Shown in pieces: positions 44,002 through 52,499 of a DNA stretch of 64,000 bases; within the stretch, counting starts at the first letter, position 1, and each line of letters opens with the position of its first letter. Both the position numbers and the translations under genes were made by a program. The notes below the pieces were generated by a model. That model worked only from the letters and a program-made list of their open reading frames with translations. It was not told the origin of the DNA and ran no database searches. Origin of the DNA: Faecalicatena contorta (GTDB taxonomy: Bacteria > Bacillota > Clostridia > Lachnospirales > Lachnospiraceae); NCBI RefSeq assembly GCF_003149105.1, contig NZ_QGDS01000005.1:230942-294941 (forward strand), read 5' to 3'.

Positions 44002-44024
44002 AGCCAGAGCCTCCTTAGTCCTTC

Positions 44025-44939
44025 CTACTTTGTCAGCTCCAGCATTCTCTCCAGAGGTTTCCGTGAACCTTCTCTGAGAGTATCTGTAACATGAACTTCA
44101 TTTTCTCCTGTTTCTAATACATGCAGAACTTTTTCCAATGTAATCGTTTTCATATCCTTACAGACCGGTTCCGTCTCTGTAAAATAAAACTTTTTTTCCG
44201 GATAGTCCTGCTCTAGTTTATAGCGGACTCCGTTTTCTGTACAGATAATGAATTCCTTATTTTCGCTCTTTCCTGCATACTTGATGATTCCAGTTGTACT
44301 TCCGATATAATCGGAAATCTCCAGTATTTCCTTTGGACACTCTGGATGAGAAAGTATTAGGGCAGACGGATATTTTTTTTCTGCTTTTTTAATTTCCTCT
44401 ACACTTATTTTCTCATGAACAGGACAGTATCCCTCATTATATACAAAATGCTTCTCCGGCACCTGCTCCGCTACAAAGTGCGCCAGATTCCTGTCTGGAA
44501 TAAAAAAAATATTTTTCTGAGGCAATGCTTTCACAATATTTACTGCATTTGCAGAAGTTACACAAACATCCGAAAGTGCCTTCATAGAGGCAGTAGAATT
44601 AATATAACAAACCACTGCAAGATCCTCATATTCATCACGTACCTTCTTTAACATGTCTTCATCTACCATATGTGCCATGGCACAATCCGCAGATGCGTCC
44701 GGCATCAGTACCATCTTCTCCGGATTCAGCACCTTAGCACTCTCACCCATAAACGAAACACCGCAAAATACAATGGTCTGCTCCTTCAAACCCGCCGCGA
44801 CTTTACTCAGATAAAAAGAATCCCCTATGTAATCCGCAATATCCTGTATCTCCGGATTTACATAGTAATGGGCAAGAATCACTGCATTCTTTTCCTCTTT
44901 TAACACATTAATTTCATCAGTAATTGTCATCTTCGTCAC
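44025..44939 (-). CDS. nadA: Quinolinate synthase A
   Basis: 304 aa, with three cluster cysteines in VFCGVSFMGE, DVCVTSANAV and SHPECPKEI that hold a [4Fe-4S] cluster. Condenses iminoaspartate with dihydroxyacetone phosphate. First gene of the NAD unit, 23 bp before nadB. Confidence 0.95.
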   Translation of the reverse strand: MTKMTITDEINVLKEEKNAVILAHYYVNPEIQDIADYIGDSFYLSKVAAGLKEQTIVFCGVSFMGESAKVLNPEKMVLMPDASADCAMAHMVDEDMLKKVRDEYEDLAVVCYINSTASMKALSDVCVTSANAVNIVKALPQKNIFFIPDRNLAHFVAEQVPEKHFVYNEGYCPVHEKISVEEIKKAEKKYPSALILSHPECPKEILEISDYIGSTTGIIKYAGKSENKEFIICTENGVRYKLEQDYPEKKFYFTETEPVCKDMKTITLEKVLHVLETGENEVHVTDTLREGSRKPLERMLELTK

Positions 44940-44971
44940 ACCTCTCCCCGCTGTTGCGGTAAACTCACGCT

Positions 44972-45000
44972 ATTATAACACATAAGTTTACATGTGACAA
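44972..45000 (-). promoter_or_regulatory. Promoter of nadABC-niaR
   Basis: TTGTCA (complement of 44995-45000), 17-bp spacer, TATAAT (complement of 44972-44977). The spacer contains CATGTAAACTTATG, a candidate NiaR operator by position only. Confidence 0.65.
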
Positions 45001-45012
45001 GACAGTAAGAAA

Positions 45013-45095
45013 ACAAAAGGGACTGTCCCTTTTGCACTCCATTTTCCCGCAATTCTGACAATTTGAAGCAAAGGGGTCAGTCCCTTTTGAAATTT
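45013..45095. repeat. AAAAGGG-type palindromic repeats R3 and R4
   Basis: CAAAAGGGACTGTCCCTTTTG (21 bp, 45014-45034) and GCAAAGGGGTCAGTCCCTTT (45068-45087), linked by CCATTTTCCCGCAATTCTGA. R4 encodes the last three codons and stop of the upstream NYN gene (AAA AGG GAC TGA). Confidence 0.75.
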
Positions 45096-46051
45096 TTGTT
45101 AAAAACCGCCCAATTCTGTTCTCCATCATCTCTGATCTGAATTTCCGGAAAACTCTGTACATACTGTTTAAATTGGGAATACCCATAATCTCTTACCTTA
45201 AAATCTCCGAACCGGTTTCTGATTTTATTTCCCAATGTCCCTAATGAGACCCCTTGAGAACCTGCATTTTGCACCAATAAGATGATGTACTCTTCCAGCA
45301 TTTCCTGTTTACTTTTATCTTCATAAAGTGTAACTGTAACCTGTGTTCCATCCTGTTGTAGGTTTAGTTTTGGAAATGTTTCAAGAAACTTTGACAGCAG
45401 GCTGTAGCCGTAACGGCGCACATCAAAATCAGGATATAATTTGACCAGGCGGCTTCCTACCTCTCCCAGACCTGTTTCTTTATCATTATTCTGATTCTCT
45501 GTAATAATCTTAACAACTGCCTCTTCTATCTCGTTCTTTGAAACCACATCCGTGTGACTTTTCCGATTGTCTCTGGATGCTGCATGTACAATATTCTTTT
45601 CTTCCTTCTCTATGGTGTTATCCTCTAACAGCAATTCCAAAACTGTAAAGATATCACATGCCTTCCTGAACGGTGCCGGAGTTTTATCTTCCCCCATACC
45701 TATAACAGTTTTTCCGCTTTCTCTGAGACGGCTGGCAAGTTTGGTGAAATCGCTGTCACTGGATACAAGACAGAATCCTTCCAGGTCACTTGTATACAAC
45801 ATATCCATGGCATCAATTATCATAGCAGAATCCGTCGCGTTTTTACCGTGAGTATAGCTGAACTGCTGGATAGGCGTAATAGAGTTTTGCAGAAGCTCCT
45901 CCTTCCAGCTTGAATTATACGTGCTCGTCCAGTCTCCATATATTCTTTTGTATGTTACATTTCCATATTTAGACAGCTCATCTAATATGGGCTTAATATA
46001 TTTTGCAGAAACATTATCTGCATCAATCAACATTGCATATTTGTCTTCCAT
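45077..46051 (-). CDS. NYN-domain protein with two OST-HTH/LOTUS domains
   Basis: 324 aa. NYN (PIN-like) nuclease domain: MLIDADNVSAKYI, DSAMIIDAMDML and LVSSDSDFTKLASRLRESG hold the acidic residues. Two LOTUS domains (about 185-240 and 255-315; YPDFDVRRYGYSLLSKFLE and FGDFKVRDYGYSQFKQYVQ) probably bind RNA. Start at ATG 46051 (GGAGAGGTG upstream), overlapping the phosphodiesterase gene by 25 bp. A bacterial MARF1-like ribonuclease architecture; target RNA unknown. Confidence 0.85.
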   Translation of the reverse strand: MEDKYAMLIDADNVSAKYIKPILDELSKYGNVTYKRIYGDWTSTYNSSWKEELLQNSITPIQQFSYTHGKNATDSAMIIDAMDMLYTSDLEGFCLVSSDSDFTKLASRLRESGKTVIGMGEDKTPAPFRKACDIFTVLELLLEDNTIEKEEKNIVHAASRDNRKSHTDVVSKNEIEEAVVKIITENQNNDKETGLGEVGSRLVKLYPDFDVRRYGYSLLSKFLETFPKLNLQQDGTQVTVTLYEDKSKQEMLEEYIILLVQNAGSQGVSLGTLGNKIRNRFGDFKVRDYGYSQFKQYVQSFPEIQIRDDGEQNWAVFNKNFKRD

Positions 46052-46581
46052 GTCTGGTACACCTCTCCATTTATATCTTTCCATTCAAATATATTCTTAT
46101 CATATATCATATAGCTATGCACTGAATCTTCCTTTGGAATGGAAACAGAACCCGGATTCATATAAATATACGACTCTTTCTTTTCACATGCGGGGACATG
46201 AGTGTGCCCATTGAGCAGTATGTCTCCTTCTTTCAGCATTGGCAGGTGATTTGGATTAAAGTTATGACCGTGGGCAGCAAAAATAGTCACACCATCCAAA
46301 TCCAGCAGACAGTATTCCGCCATAATTGGAAACTCCAATACCATCTGGTCCACTTCTGTATCACAATTCCCCCGTACGCAGAGCAAATTCTCTTTCACAG
46401 GATTCAGCATCCCGATCACTTGTTTGGGATCATATTCCCTGGGCAGGTCATTACGAGGCCCGTGGTATAAAATATCCCCCAGCAGCAATAGCCTGCCCGC
46501 CTTCTCTCTTTCATATGCTTCCAGCATCTGCCTGCAGTAAAAGGCAGAGCCATGAATATCTGATGCAATCATTAACCTCAT
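46027..46581 (-). CDS. YfcE/MJ0936-type metallophosphodiesterase
   Basis: 184 aa. Metal motifs ASDIHG (Asp8, His10), LLGDILYHG, VRGNCD, FAAHGH and LNGHTH are complete. The cytosolic enzyme acts on phosphodiesters in vitro; natural substrate unknown. Overlaps the NYN gene, suggesting a linked role in nucleic acid turnover. Confidence 0.88.
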   Translation of the reverse strand: MRLMIASDIHGSAFYCRQMLEAYEREKAGRLLLLGDILYHGPRNDLPREYDPKQVIGMLNPVKENLLCVRGNCDTEVDQMVLEFPIMAEYCLLDLDGVTIFAAHGHNFNPNHLPMLKEGDILLNGHTHVPACEKKESYIYMNPGSVSIPKEDSVHSYMIYDKNIFEWKDINGEVYQTWKTNMQC

Positions 46582-46603
46582 ATTTGCAGCTCCTTATATA
46601 TAT

Positions 46604-46650
46604 TTCAAAAGGGTCAGACCCTTTTGCTTTCCATTTTCAGAGTATTCTGA
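46604..46650. repeat. AAAAGGG-type palindromic repeat R5
   Basis: CAAAAGGGTCAGACCCTTTT (46606-46625) and TTTTCAGAGTATTCTGA (46634-46650), ending 10 bp before the ribosome site of the phosphodiesterase gene. Confidence 0.7.
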
Positions 46651-46728
46651 CTACTTTGTTTTTTATTTCTCTTTTAAGTATAGTGGAAAAAAACCCCGGC
46701 CGTCAAATCATTTATTTCCTATATTTAT

Positions 46729-46767
46729 AAAAAGCAGTTGGAAAGGCGGCAATGCCTTTCCAACTGC
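46729..46767 (-). terminator. Terminator of the sugar ABC operon
   Basis: GCAGTTGGAAAGGC/GCCTTTCCAACTGC (46734-46747/46754-46767) perfect 14-bp stem with T-run on the minus strand. Confidence 0.9.
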
Positions 46768-46777
46768 ACAGTATTAA

Positions 46778-47491
46778 TCACTCCTTCAATAAGCTCATAA
46801 TTGTCCCGCCCATAATTTTATCAAATTCCTTTTCATTTTCAGCATAACGTCTGATTTTATTAAACTCCCATTCATAGTCACAGAAGGGACCGTCTGTCCC
46901 CCAGATCACTTTATCACCACCCAGTTTTTGAATGATTTTTCCCGTTTCAAATCCCGGCACTCTGGAAGTTTCCAAATACAGGTTTTCATTTTCCAGCGCC
47001 ACCTCTATTGCCAGTTCCCACTGCCAAAAAAATCCTGAGTGTGCCATAATTAATGGAACCTTTGGAAACCGTCCTGCCATGCGGTCAAACTCCAATGGAC
47101 AGTTGTAGAGATCGGCAGACCCATGGACAATCACTACCGCCCCATATGACTCTGCCACTTCGAAAATGGGGTTTACCAATTTCTTGTTACTTAGATGGAA
47201 CCCACACAGAGTCGGATGTAATTTTACCCCTTTAAATCCCTTTTTAAAGCACTTCTCCAGATCATCAATCGCTTCCCGTTCATTCCAGGGGTTCACTGCA
47301 CAAAATGGAATCAGACGATCTGGGTTTTCTTCTACATAACCCATGATTTCATCATTATTAAAATATCCTTCTGTAAAGGGAAAAATAATTGTTTTATCTA
47401 CCGCCATCGTATCCATACGGTCTACTACATCCTGTCCGGTCCAGAGAGCGGCTCCTTTTCCAACATGAGAATGTGCATCTACTTTCAGCAT
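46778..47491 (-). CDS. Amidohydrolase-family (TIM-barrel) hydrolase
   Basis: 237 aa. Metal motif DAHSHVG at the N-terminus, GVKLHPTLCGF, VIVHGSADL, LIMAHSGFF and WGTDGPF give the Amidohydro_2 ligand set. Compact for the family. Possible lactonase, decarboxylase or hydrolase for the compound imported by the ABC system encoded upstream in the same operon. AGGAGG before ATG. Confidence 0.8.
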   Translation of the reverse strand: MLKVDAHSHVGKGAALWTGQDVVDRMDTMAVDKTIIFPFTEGYFNNDEIMGYVEENPDRLIPFCAVNPWNEREAIDDLEKCFKKGFKGVKLHPTLCGFHLSNKKLVNPIFEVAESYGAVVIVHGSADLYNCPLEFDRMAGRFPKVPLIMAHSGFFWQWELAIEVALENENLYLETSRVPGFETGKIIQKLGGDKVIWGTDGPFCDYEWEFNKIRRYAENEKEFDKIMGGTIMSLLKE

Positions 47492-47502
47492 AAAAATACC
47501 TC

Positions 47503-48495
47503 CTATGAATTTACCTTGCTCTTTAATACTCCAAGAGCTACCGCCAATATGATAAACACGCCATTGAATATGTTTTTATATGCAATTCCCATTCCCATCA
47601 GTGTAATGAAATTACTTATAAATCCGACAAATAATGCTCCAATGACACTTCCAATGATATTAAACTTGTTTCTGGCTGAAACCAGCGTTCCTATGTAAAC
47701 TGCCACAAAACAATCTGTCAAATAGGTCTCTACACCTCTTGGCACAGCGTTTCCGGACCTGGATACCAGCATCACTCCTGCCATTGCTGCCAGCAGGGAG
47801 CTAATGATAAATGTTGCCGCAAATACCCTTCGAACATTAATTCCGGCCAGAAGCGAGGTTTTTACATTCCCGCAGATTGCATCCATGTGGCGCCCAAATA
47901 CAGAGCGCTCCTTTGTAAAATACATAACAATAATTATAAGAATTGTCAGTGCTATCAATACAGATACAGGTCCCATGCTCCCCTGTCCGATGAAAAAGAA
48001 CTTTTTAACCCGGACGGCCGGAAGTGTAAACAAAATCTGCGGCTGTGCTCCATTTGTCAATGTCAGCTCTATGCTCCGGACAATAAACATCATTCCTAAT
48101 GTACCGATGATTGCCGGTACACCCAGATACGAAATTAGTACTGCATTGATGATCCCGATAATCAACCCGAACAGCATTGCTCCCAGAATAGCCACCACAA
48201 AGCTTTTTCCGGAAAGAATCAGCATTGCTGCCACCACACCTGCCGCATCTGCCACCTGAGCTATGGACAAGTCAATCCCCCGCACTGCCATCACCATAGT
48301 CATACCAAATGTCATGACGATTAATAAGGTACTGGAATTTAAAACTCCAAGAATATTATCAATTTTCATAAATCTCGGTTCTATAATCTGAAATACAATT
48401 AATACGCAGCATATTCCTATAATTGCCCCATGTCTCGCTATAATACCAAGAACTCTTTCCAGGGAAAGAGATTTTTCTTTTTTTACTTGCTCCAC
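47503..48495 (-). CDS. ABC transporter permease 2, RbsC/CUT2 family
   Basis: 330 aa, about ten helices. TFGMTMVMAVRGIDLSIAQV and GVPAIIGTLGMMFIVRSIEL are CUT2 permease signatures. Forms a heterodimer with the next permease. Cargo probably a pentose, hexose or related polyol or lactone. Confidence 0.88.
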   Translation of the reverse strand: MEQVKKEKSLSLERVLGIIARHGAIIGICCVLIVFQIIEPRFMKIDNILGVLNSSTLLIVMTFGMTMVMAVRGIDLSIAQVADAAGVVAAMLILSGKSFVVAILGAMLFGLIIGIINAVLISYLGVPAIIGTLGMMFIVRSIELTLTNGAQPQILFTLPAVRVKKFFFIGQGSMGPVSVLIALTILIIIVMYFTKERSVFGRHMDAICGNVKTSLLAGINVRRVFAATFIISSLLAAMAGVMLVSRSGNAVPRGVETYLTDCFVAVYIGTLVSARNKFNIIGSVIGALFVGFISNFITLMGMGIAYKNIFNGVFIILAVALGVLKSKVNS

Positions 48496-48512
48496 AATTA
48501 TATCTCTCCTTC

Positions 48513-49496
48513 CTAAAATATAGTCACCTGGCCGATTTCCCGCTTTTTGATAACGGTCAATAAGATAGACAAGATTAAAATTACTCCAAGCACTCCTGAA
48601 ATCTGTTGATTTGAGGTCCCATTTATAATCAATGCATTAGACAATGCAGCAATGAACATACCGGAAATAACCGTTCCAATAACACTCAGCTCTCCTGTCC
48701 TGGAAAAAGTACTGCCCAAATATGCTGCCGATAATGCCTGGATCAAAAAATCCATACCACTTGTAATTGCGGATGCTCCATAATTGTAAGAGCATTGGAG
48801 TACACCTGTGAATCCGAGAATAAGCCCCGACAATAAATATGACAACAGCAAATACTTCTTTGTATTCAGCCCCTTTAATTTGGCCGCTGCCGGATTTTCT
48901 CCAGTGGCATACATCCGAATCCCAGTTCTGGTATGTTTAAAAAAATAGTTCAAAATAATACATACGGCAATTACAATCAAAAAGATTACTGGTATTATTG
49001 CAATCCGTCCCTGTCCAAGCATTGCAAAACCTGGAATAACTTTAATCGTAAGTGCTTTCCCTCCGTTATACCAGGAGGTAACTCCCTGCATCACAAACAT
49101 CGTACCTAAAGTTGCCACAAAAGTTGGTATCTTTACAACAATTACCAGGAATCCGTTTATAAGCCCCACACACAGACCAACTGCAACGCCTGTTGTAAGA
49201 GCCAGCGCTGCACTGGTCCCCGCGATAATCAAACCCGCCGACAAGTTGCAGGTTAACTGCACCAGTGCCCCCGCTCCCATATCAAATCCTCCTCCGATTA
49301 ATACAGCAGTCAGGCCCAGGGCAATCATCGTAAGGACACTTCCTTGTTTCAACACAGTCATAATATTCGCCAGGTCGAAAAACAGCGGAGCGCGTATCCC
49401 CAATACACACAAAATAATTATCATCCCAATACCAGTCCCCCGGCTTAGCAATATGGTACTGATTCCTGCAGGATTTATTTTTATTTTATTAACCAA
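48513..49496 (-). CDS. ABC transporter permease 1, RbsC/CUT2 family
   Basis: 327 aa. IALGLTAVLIGGGFDMGAGA and KIPTFVATLGTMFVMQGVTS are typical. The TTG at 49496 is chosen because AAAGGAGG lies 9 bases upstream; it overlaps the ATPase stop by 8 bp. An open frame reaches 49583 within the ATPase gene and is not used. Confidence 0.85.
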   Translation of the reverse strand: MVNKIKINPAGISTILLSRGTGIGMIIILCVLGIRAPLFFDLANIMTVLKQGSVLTMIALGLTAVLIGGGFDMGAGALVQLTCNLSAGLIIAGTSAALALTTGVAVGLCVGLINGFLVIVVKIPTFVATLGTMFVMQGVTSWYNGGKALTIKVIPGFAMLGQGRIAIIPVIFLIVIAVCIILNYFFKHTRTGIRMYATGENPAAAKLKGLNTKKYLLLSYLLSGLILGFTGVLQCSYNYGASAITSGMDFLIQALSAAYLGSTFSRTGELSVIGTVISGMFIAALSNALIINGTSNQQISGVLGVILILSILLTVIKKREIGQVTIF

Positions 49497-51021
49497 TGTT
49501 CTCCGCCTCCTTTTCAACAGTATCTGCCTCTCCGCCGGCCGCCCAGTATAAAATATCCTGTTCCGATGCCTGACCCGCCTCAAATTCCTTTACAATCTTT
49601 CCCTTTGTCATAACAGAAATACGGTCACAAATCCCTAGCAGCTCTTCATTTTCAGAAGATATAAAAATAATACCGCAGCCTTTTTTTGCTAAAGATACCA
49701 TTTGTCTGTAGATTTCCGTTTTAGCTCCTATATCCACTCCAGTTGTCGGCTGGTCAAATACAAATATTTTGAAGTCTCCCGTCATCCACCTGCCGATAAC
49801 AACCTTCTGCTGATTTCCCCCTGAAAGCTCTCCCACCAGTTGTTTTTTCCCTGTACATACAATATTTAAAGCATCCTTAATTTTTCCGAACCGGTCAGTT
49901 TCCAGCTTTTTATCTACTATTCCCTTTCTGGCCCACAAATTCGTAGAAGCCAGAGAAAGATTCTCCACAATATCCATTTGAGATACAATTCCTTCATTTC
50001 TGCGGTCTTCCGGAATAAACGCAATTCCCGCCCTGCATGCATGGAGCGGTGATTTTGGAGAAAATGGCTTTCCTTCAATCTTTATAGTTCCGCTTTTTAT
50101 TTTTTCAGCACCATACATTGCCAATACCGATTCTGTACGTCCTGCACCAACCAGACCTGCCAGCCCCAGTATTTCTCCTTGCCGCAGCGTTAAATTAACT
50201 CCGTTCACCAGGTTTCCTGAGTACAAATCATTGATTTCCAGTACAACCTCTCCTTTGGAAACCTCCTCTTTCGGATAGAAATCTTTCAATTCCTTTCCTA
50301 TCATCAGACTGACAACCTCTTTATGCTGCAGTTCTCTGGTAAGAAATGTACCCTGTACTTTACTGTCCCTTAATACTGTAATGCTGTCCGTTATGCGGAA
50401 AATCTCCTCCAAGTGATGGGATATGTAAATTACTGTAACACCTTCCTCCTTTAGTTTTCGGATGATTTCAAAAAGCTTTTCAATCTCCCTATTGCTTAAA
50501 GACGCTGTGGGTTCATCCAAAATCAATAGCTTTGGATTACGGAGCAGAGCTGAAATAATTGCAACCTGCTCTCTCTGCCCAACACTTAAAGAAGATATCT
50601 GCCGGTCCGATGTAAAATCTGCATCTATTAACGCCAATTTTTCATCAACCATTTCTTTCATTTTTTTAAAGTTCAGGCTTCCACCCATTCCCGTCAGCTC
50701 AGAACCCAGAAATGCATTTCTTGTCACATCAAAAAATGGAACTAGCTGCTGGTCCTGATGGATAATAGAAATTCCTGCTTTCTCCGAATCTTTAGGAGAT
50801 CCCAGACTGATAGTCCGGCCTTCTATTTTTATTTCTCCGGAATCCATAGTATATACACCCGTAATAATCTTTACCAGGGTAGATTTTCCTGCACCATTCT
50901 GCCCAAGCAATGCATGTACTTCACCTTTTTTCACCTGTAGATTGATGTTCTGAAGCACTTTATTTTTCCCAAAGCTTTTATAAATTTCTTTACATTCTAA
51001 CAATACCTGGCCTTCAGCCAT
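49489..51021 (-). CDS. Sugar-type ABC transporter ATPase, RbsA/MglA family
   Basis: 510 aa with two fused ATPase domains. The first has LGQNGAGKSTL, LSVGQREQV and LLILDEPTAS intact; the second has the degenerate Walker A-like GLVGAGRTE with LSGGNQQKV, as in all RbsA proteins. Confidence 0.93.
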   Translation of the reverse strand: MAEGQVLLECKEIYKSFGKNKVLQNINLQVKKGEVHALLGQNGAGKSTLVKIITGVYTMDSGEIKIEGRTISLGSPKDSEKAGISIIHQDQQLVPFFDVTRNAFLGSELTGMGGSLNFKKMKEMVDEKLALIDADFTSDRQISSLSVGQREQVAIISALLRNPKLLILDEPTASLSNREIEKLFEIIRKLKEEGVTVIYISHHLEEIFRITDSITVLRDSKVQGTFLTRELQHKEVVSLMIGKELKDFYPKEEVSKGEVVLEINDLYSGNLVNGVNLTLRQGEILGLAGLVGAGRTESVLAMYGAEKIKSGTIKIEGKPFSPKSPLHACRAGIAFIPEDRRNEGIVSQMDIVENLSLASTNLWARKGIVDKKLETDRFGKIKDALNIVCTGKKQLVGELSGGNQQKVVIGRWMTGDFKIFVFDQPTTGVDIGAKTEIYRQMVSLAKKGCGIIFISSENEELLGICDRISVMTKGKIVKEFEAGQASEQDILYWAAGGEADTVEKEAENIG

Positions 51022-51054
51022 CGTTTCACCAACTTTCTCTTAACGCTGCCCTTC

Positions 51055-51146
51055 TAAAATGATTCGGGCGGGATTTCTCCCGCCCAAGATGTAATATGCC
51101 GCAAAGCGGCTGCGCCCGGCGCGAGAGTCTGCAAAGCAGACTCTTT
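51055..51146 (-). repeat. Structured dispersed element, copy D (variant 3' part)
   Basis: On the minus strand P1 AGAGTCTGC/GCAGACTCT directly after the binding-protein stop, CGCGCCGGGCGCA, GCCGCTTTGCGGC, then GGGCGGGA-GAAA-TCCCGCCC instead of the usual linker and P3. Same direction as the operon, unlike copies B, C1 and C2. Confidence 0.6.
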
Positions 51147-51153
51147 GTTATAC

Positions 51154-52293
51154 TTATGGAATACTTGGGAGAGCAACTATGACATCTTCTTCTTTTGGAA
51201 ACATTTTTTCTACGTCTTCTTTCACAAGTCCTACATCTTCCCAGAAATTTTCTCCCCACTTCATTTCAGCCGCTTCTACTCCATTTTTTCTTGTTGCAAC
51301 ATAACAGCTTGCTGGAATCTTAGGAGAAACAGTGGAGGCATCAACACTTCCATCCATAACACCTAAAAGAATCTCTGCTGACTGCCGTCCGATGCTTTCT
51401 GTATCCATAACAACTGTTGCAACAAACGGGCTATCCTCCTGGAACAGCATCTGAAATCCAAGCACATCTCCGTCGATACCTATCATCTTAATTTCATCAC
51501 CTCTTCCGGCACGCCGGATTGCTTCACTTGCCCCGGAAACCAACTGGTCATATGTACCGAAAATACCTGCGATGCTTCCCTCTTCCGGATTTGCAGTCAG
51601 TATTTCTTCAATTTGAGTCTGCACCTTCGCAGGGTTATGCTCTGCAGGCACTTCATGAATGACTACATCGGGATAATCCGCCGCAACTGCTTCAAAGATT
51701 CGCTTTCTTGTCTCTAAAAGAGGTGCTCCGGGAACCCATACAACATATACGTCTCCTTTATAACCAATACTTGCCAAAAGTGCATCCGATGCAAGCGTGG
51801 CCATCAGCGGGTCGTCCCCATTTACATCTCCAAGTGTATGTTCTACCGGAGAACCTACACCATTTGTAATAACCGGAATTCCTTTTTTTTCGGCTGCTTC
51901 CATCAAAGGCGCCATCTGTTCCGGGTCTCCAAGATGCACAATCAATCCATCAATCCCTGAATTAATCAGATTTTCGATGTTTTCATTATGTTTCTGTACG
52001 TCTGCCTGTGCATCTGCAATCACTACGCTGCCTCCTGCGGCTTCAATCACTTCTTGAGAAGCCGATACAATGTTACGGTTGTAGTCATTTGTAATCTCTC
52101 TCGCCGCAATTCCAATTTTAAAACTTCCGTCCGTCTTGCTTTCTGTGACAGCTTCACCGCTTTTTTCTGTGCTTTCTTCTGTCTGACTTCCCACATCGCC
52201 AGTGCTGTTATCGTCAACAGAACACCCTGCCAGTGTGCCGGTCAGCATTATAGCTGTCAAGAATAGTGCACACCATTTTTTCATTCTCCTCAT
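51154..52293 (-). CDS. Sugar-type ABC substrate-binding lipoprotein
   Basis: 379 aa. Lipobox LAGCS (Cys24), Ser/Thr/Glu-rich linker, then a Periplasmic_binding_4 domain (IGIAAREITNDYNRNIV, INSGIDGLIVHLGD, VGDxxxxMLGDVNGDD-like middle). First gene of the importer operon with a good promoter at 52325-52352; divergent from the sensor kinase. Confidence 0.9.
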   Translation of the reverse strand: MRRMKKWCALFLTAIMLTGTLAGCSVDDNSTGDVGSQTEESTEKSGEAVTESKTDGSFKIGIAAREITNDYNRNIVSASQEVIEAAGGSVVIADAQADVQKHNENIENLINSGIDGLIVHLGDPEQMAPLMEAAEKKGIPVITNGVGSPVEHTLGDVNGDDPLMATLASDALLASIGYKGDVYVVWVPGAPLLETRKRIFEAVAADYPDVVIHEVPAEHNPAKVQTQIEEILTANPEEGSIAGIFGTYDQLVSGASEAIRRAGRGDEIKMIGIDGDVLGFQMLFQEDSPFVATVVMDTESIGRQSAEILLGVMDGSVDASTVSPKIPASCYVATRKNGVEAAEMKWGENFWEDVGLVKEDVEKMFPKEEDVIVALPSIP

Positions 52294-52324
52294 ATTCCTT
52301 CCTCCTTGTAATTTTTATAGCTTT

Positions 52325-52352
52325 ATTATATAATAATATACATAATAGTCAA
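52325..52352 (-). promoter_or_regulatory. Promoter of the sugar ABC operon
   Basis: TTGACT (complement of 52347-52352), 16-bp spacer, TATAAT (complement of 52325-52330). Confidence 0.65.
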
Positions 52353-52432
52353 CACAACACTCAACATTTTAATAAACATCTACGTTATTAACAATTTACA
52401 AATGCAACTTTTGGTTAATATGAACAATGCTT

Positions 52433-52461
52433 TTGCCGTTTTATATGTTTTATAATATAAT
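52433..52461 (+). promoter_or_regulatory. Promoter of the double-kinase gene
   Basis: TTGCCG (52433-52438), 17-bp spacer, TATAAT (52456-52461). Only 80 bp separate it from the divergent promoter, so one regulator could act on both. Confidence 0.55.
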
Positions 52462-52499
52462 TTTACGAAATTACGATTTGTATCAGATGGGAGGTTGCC

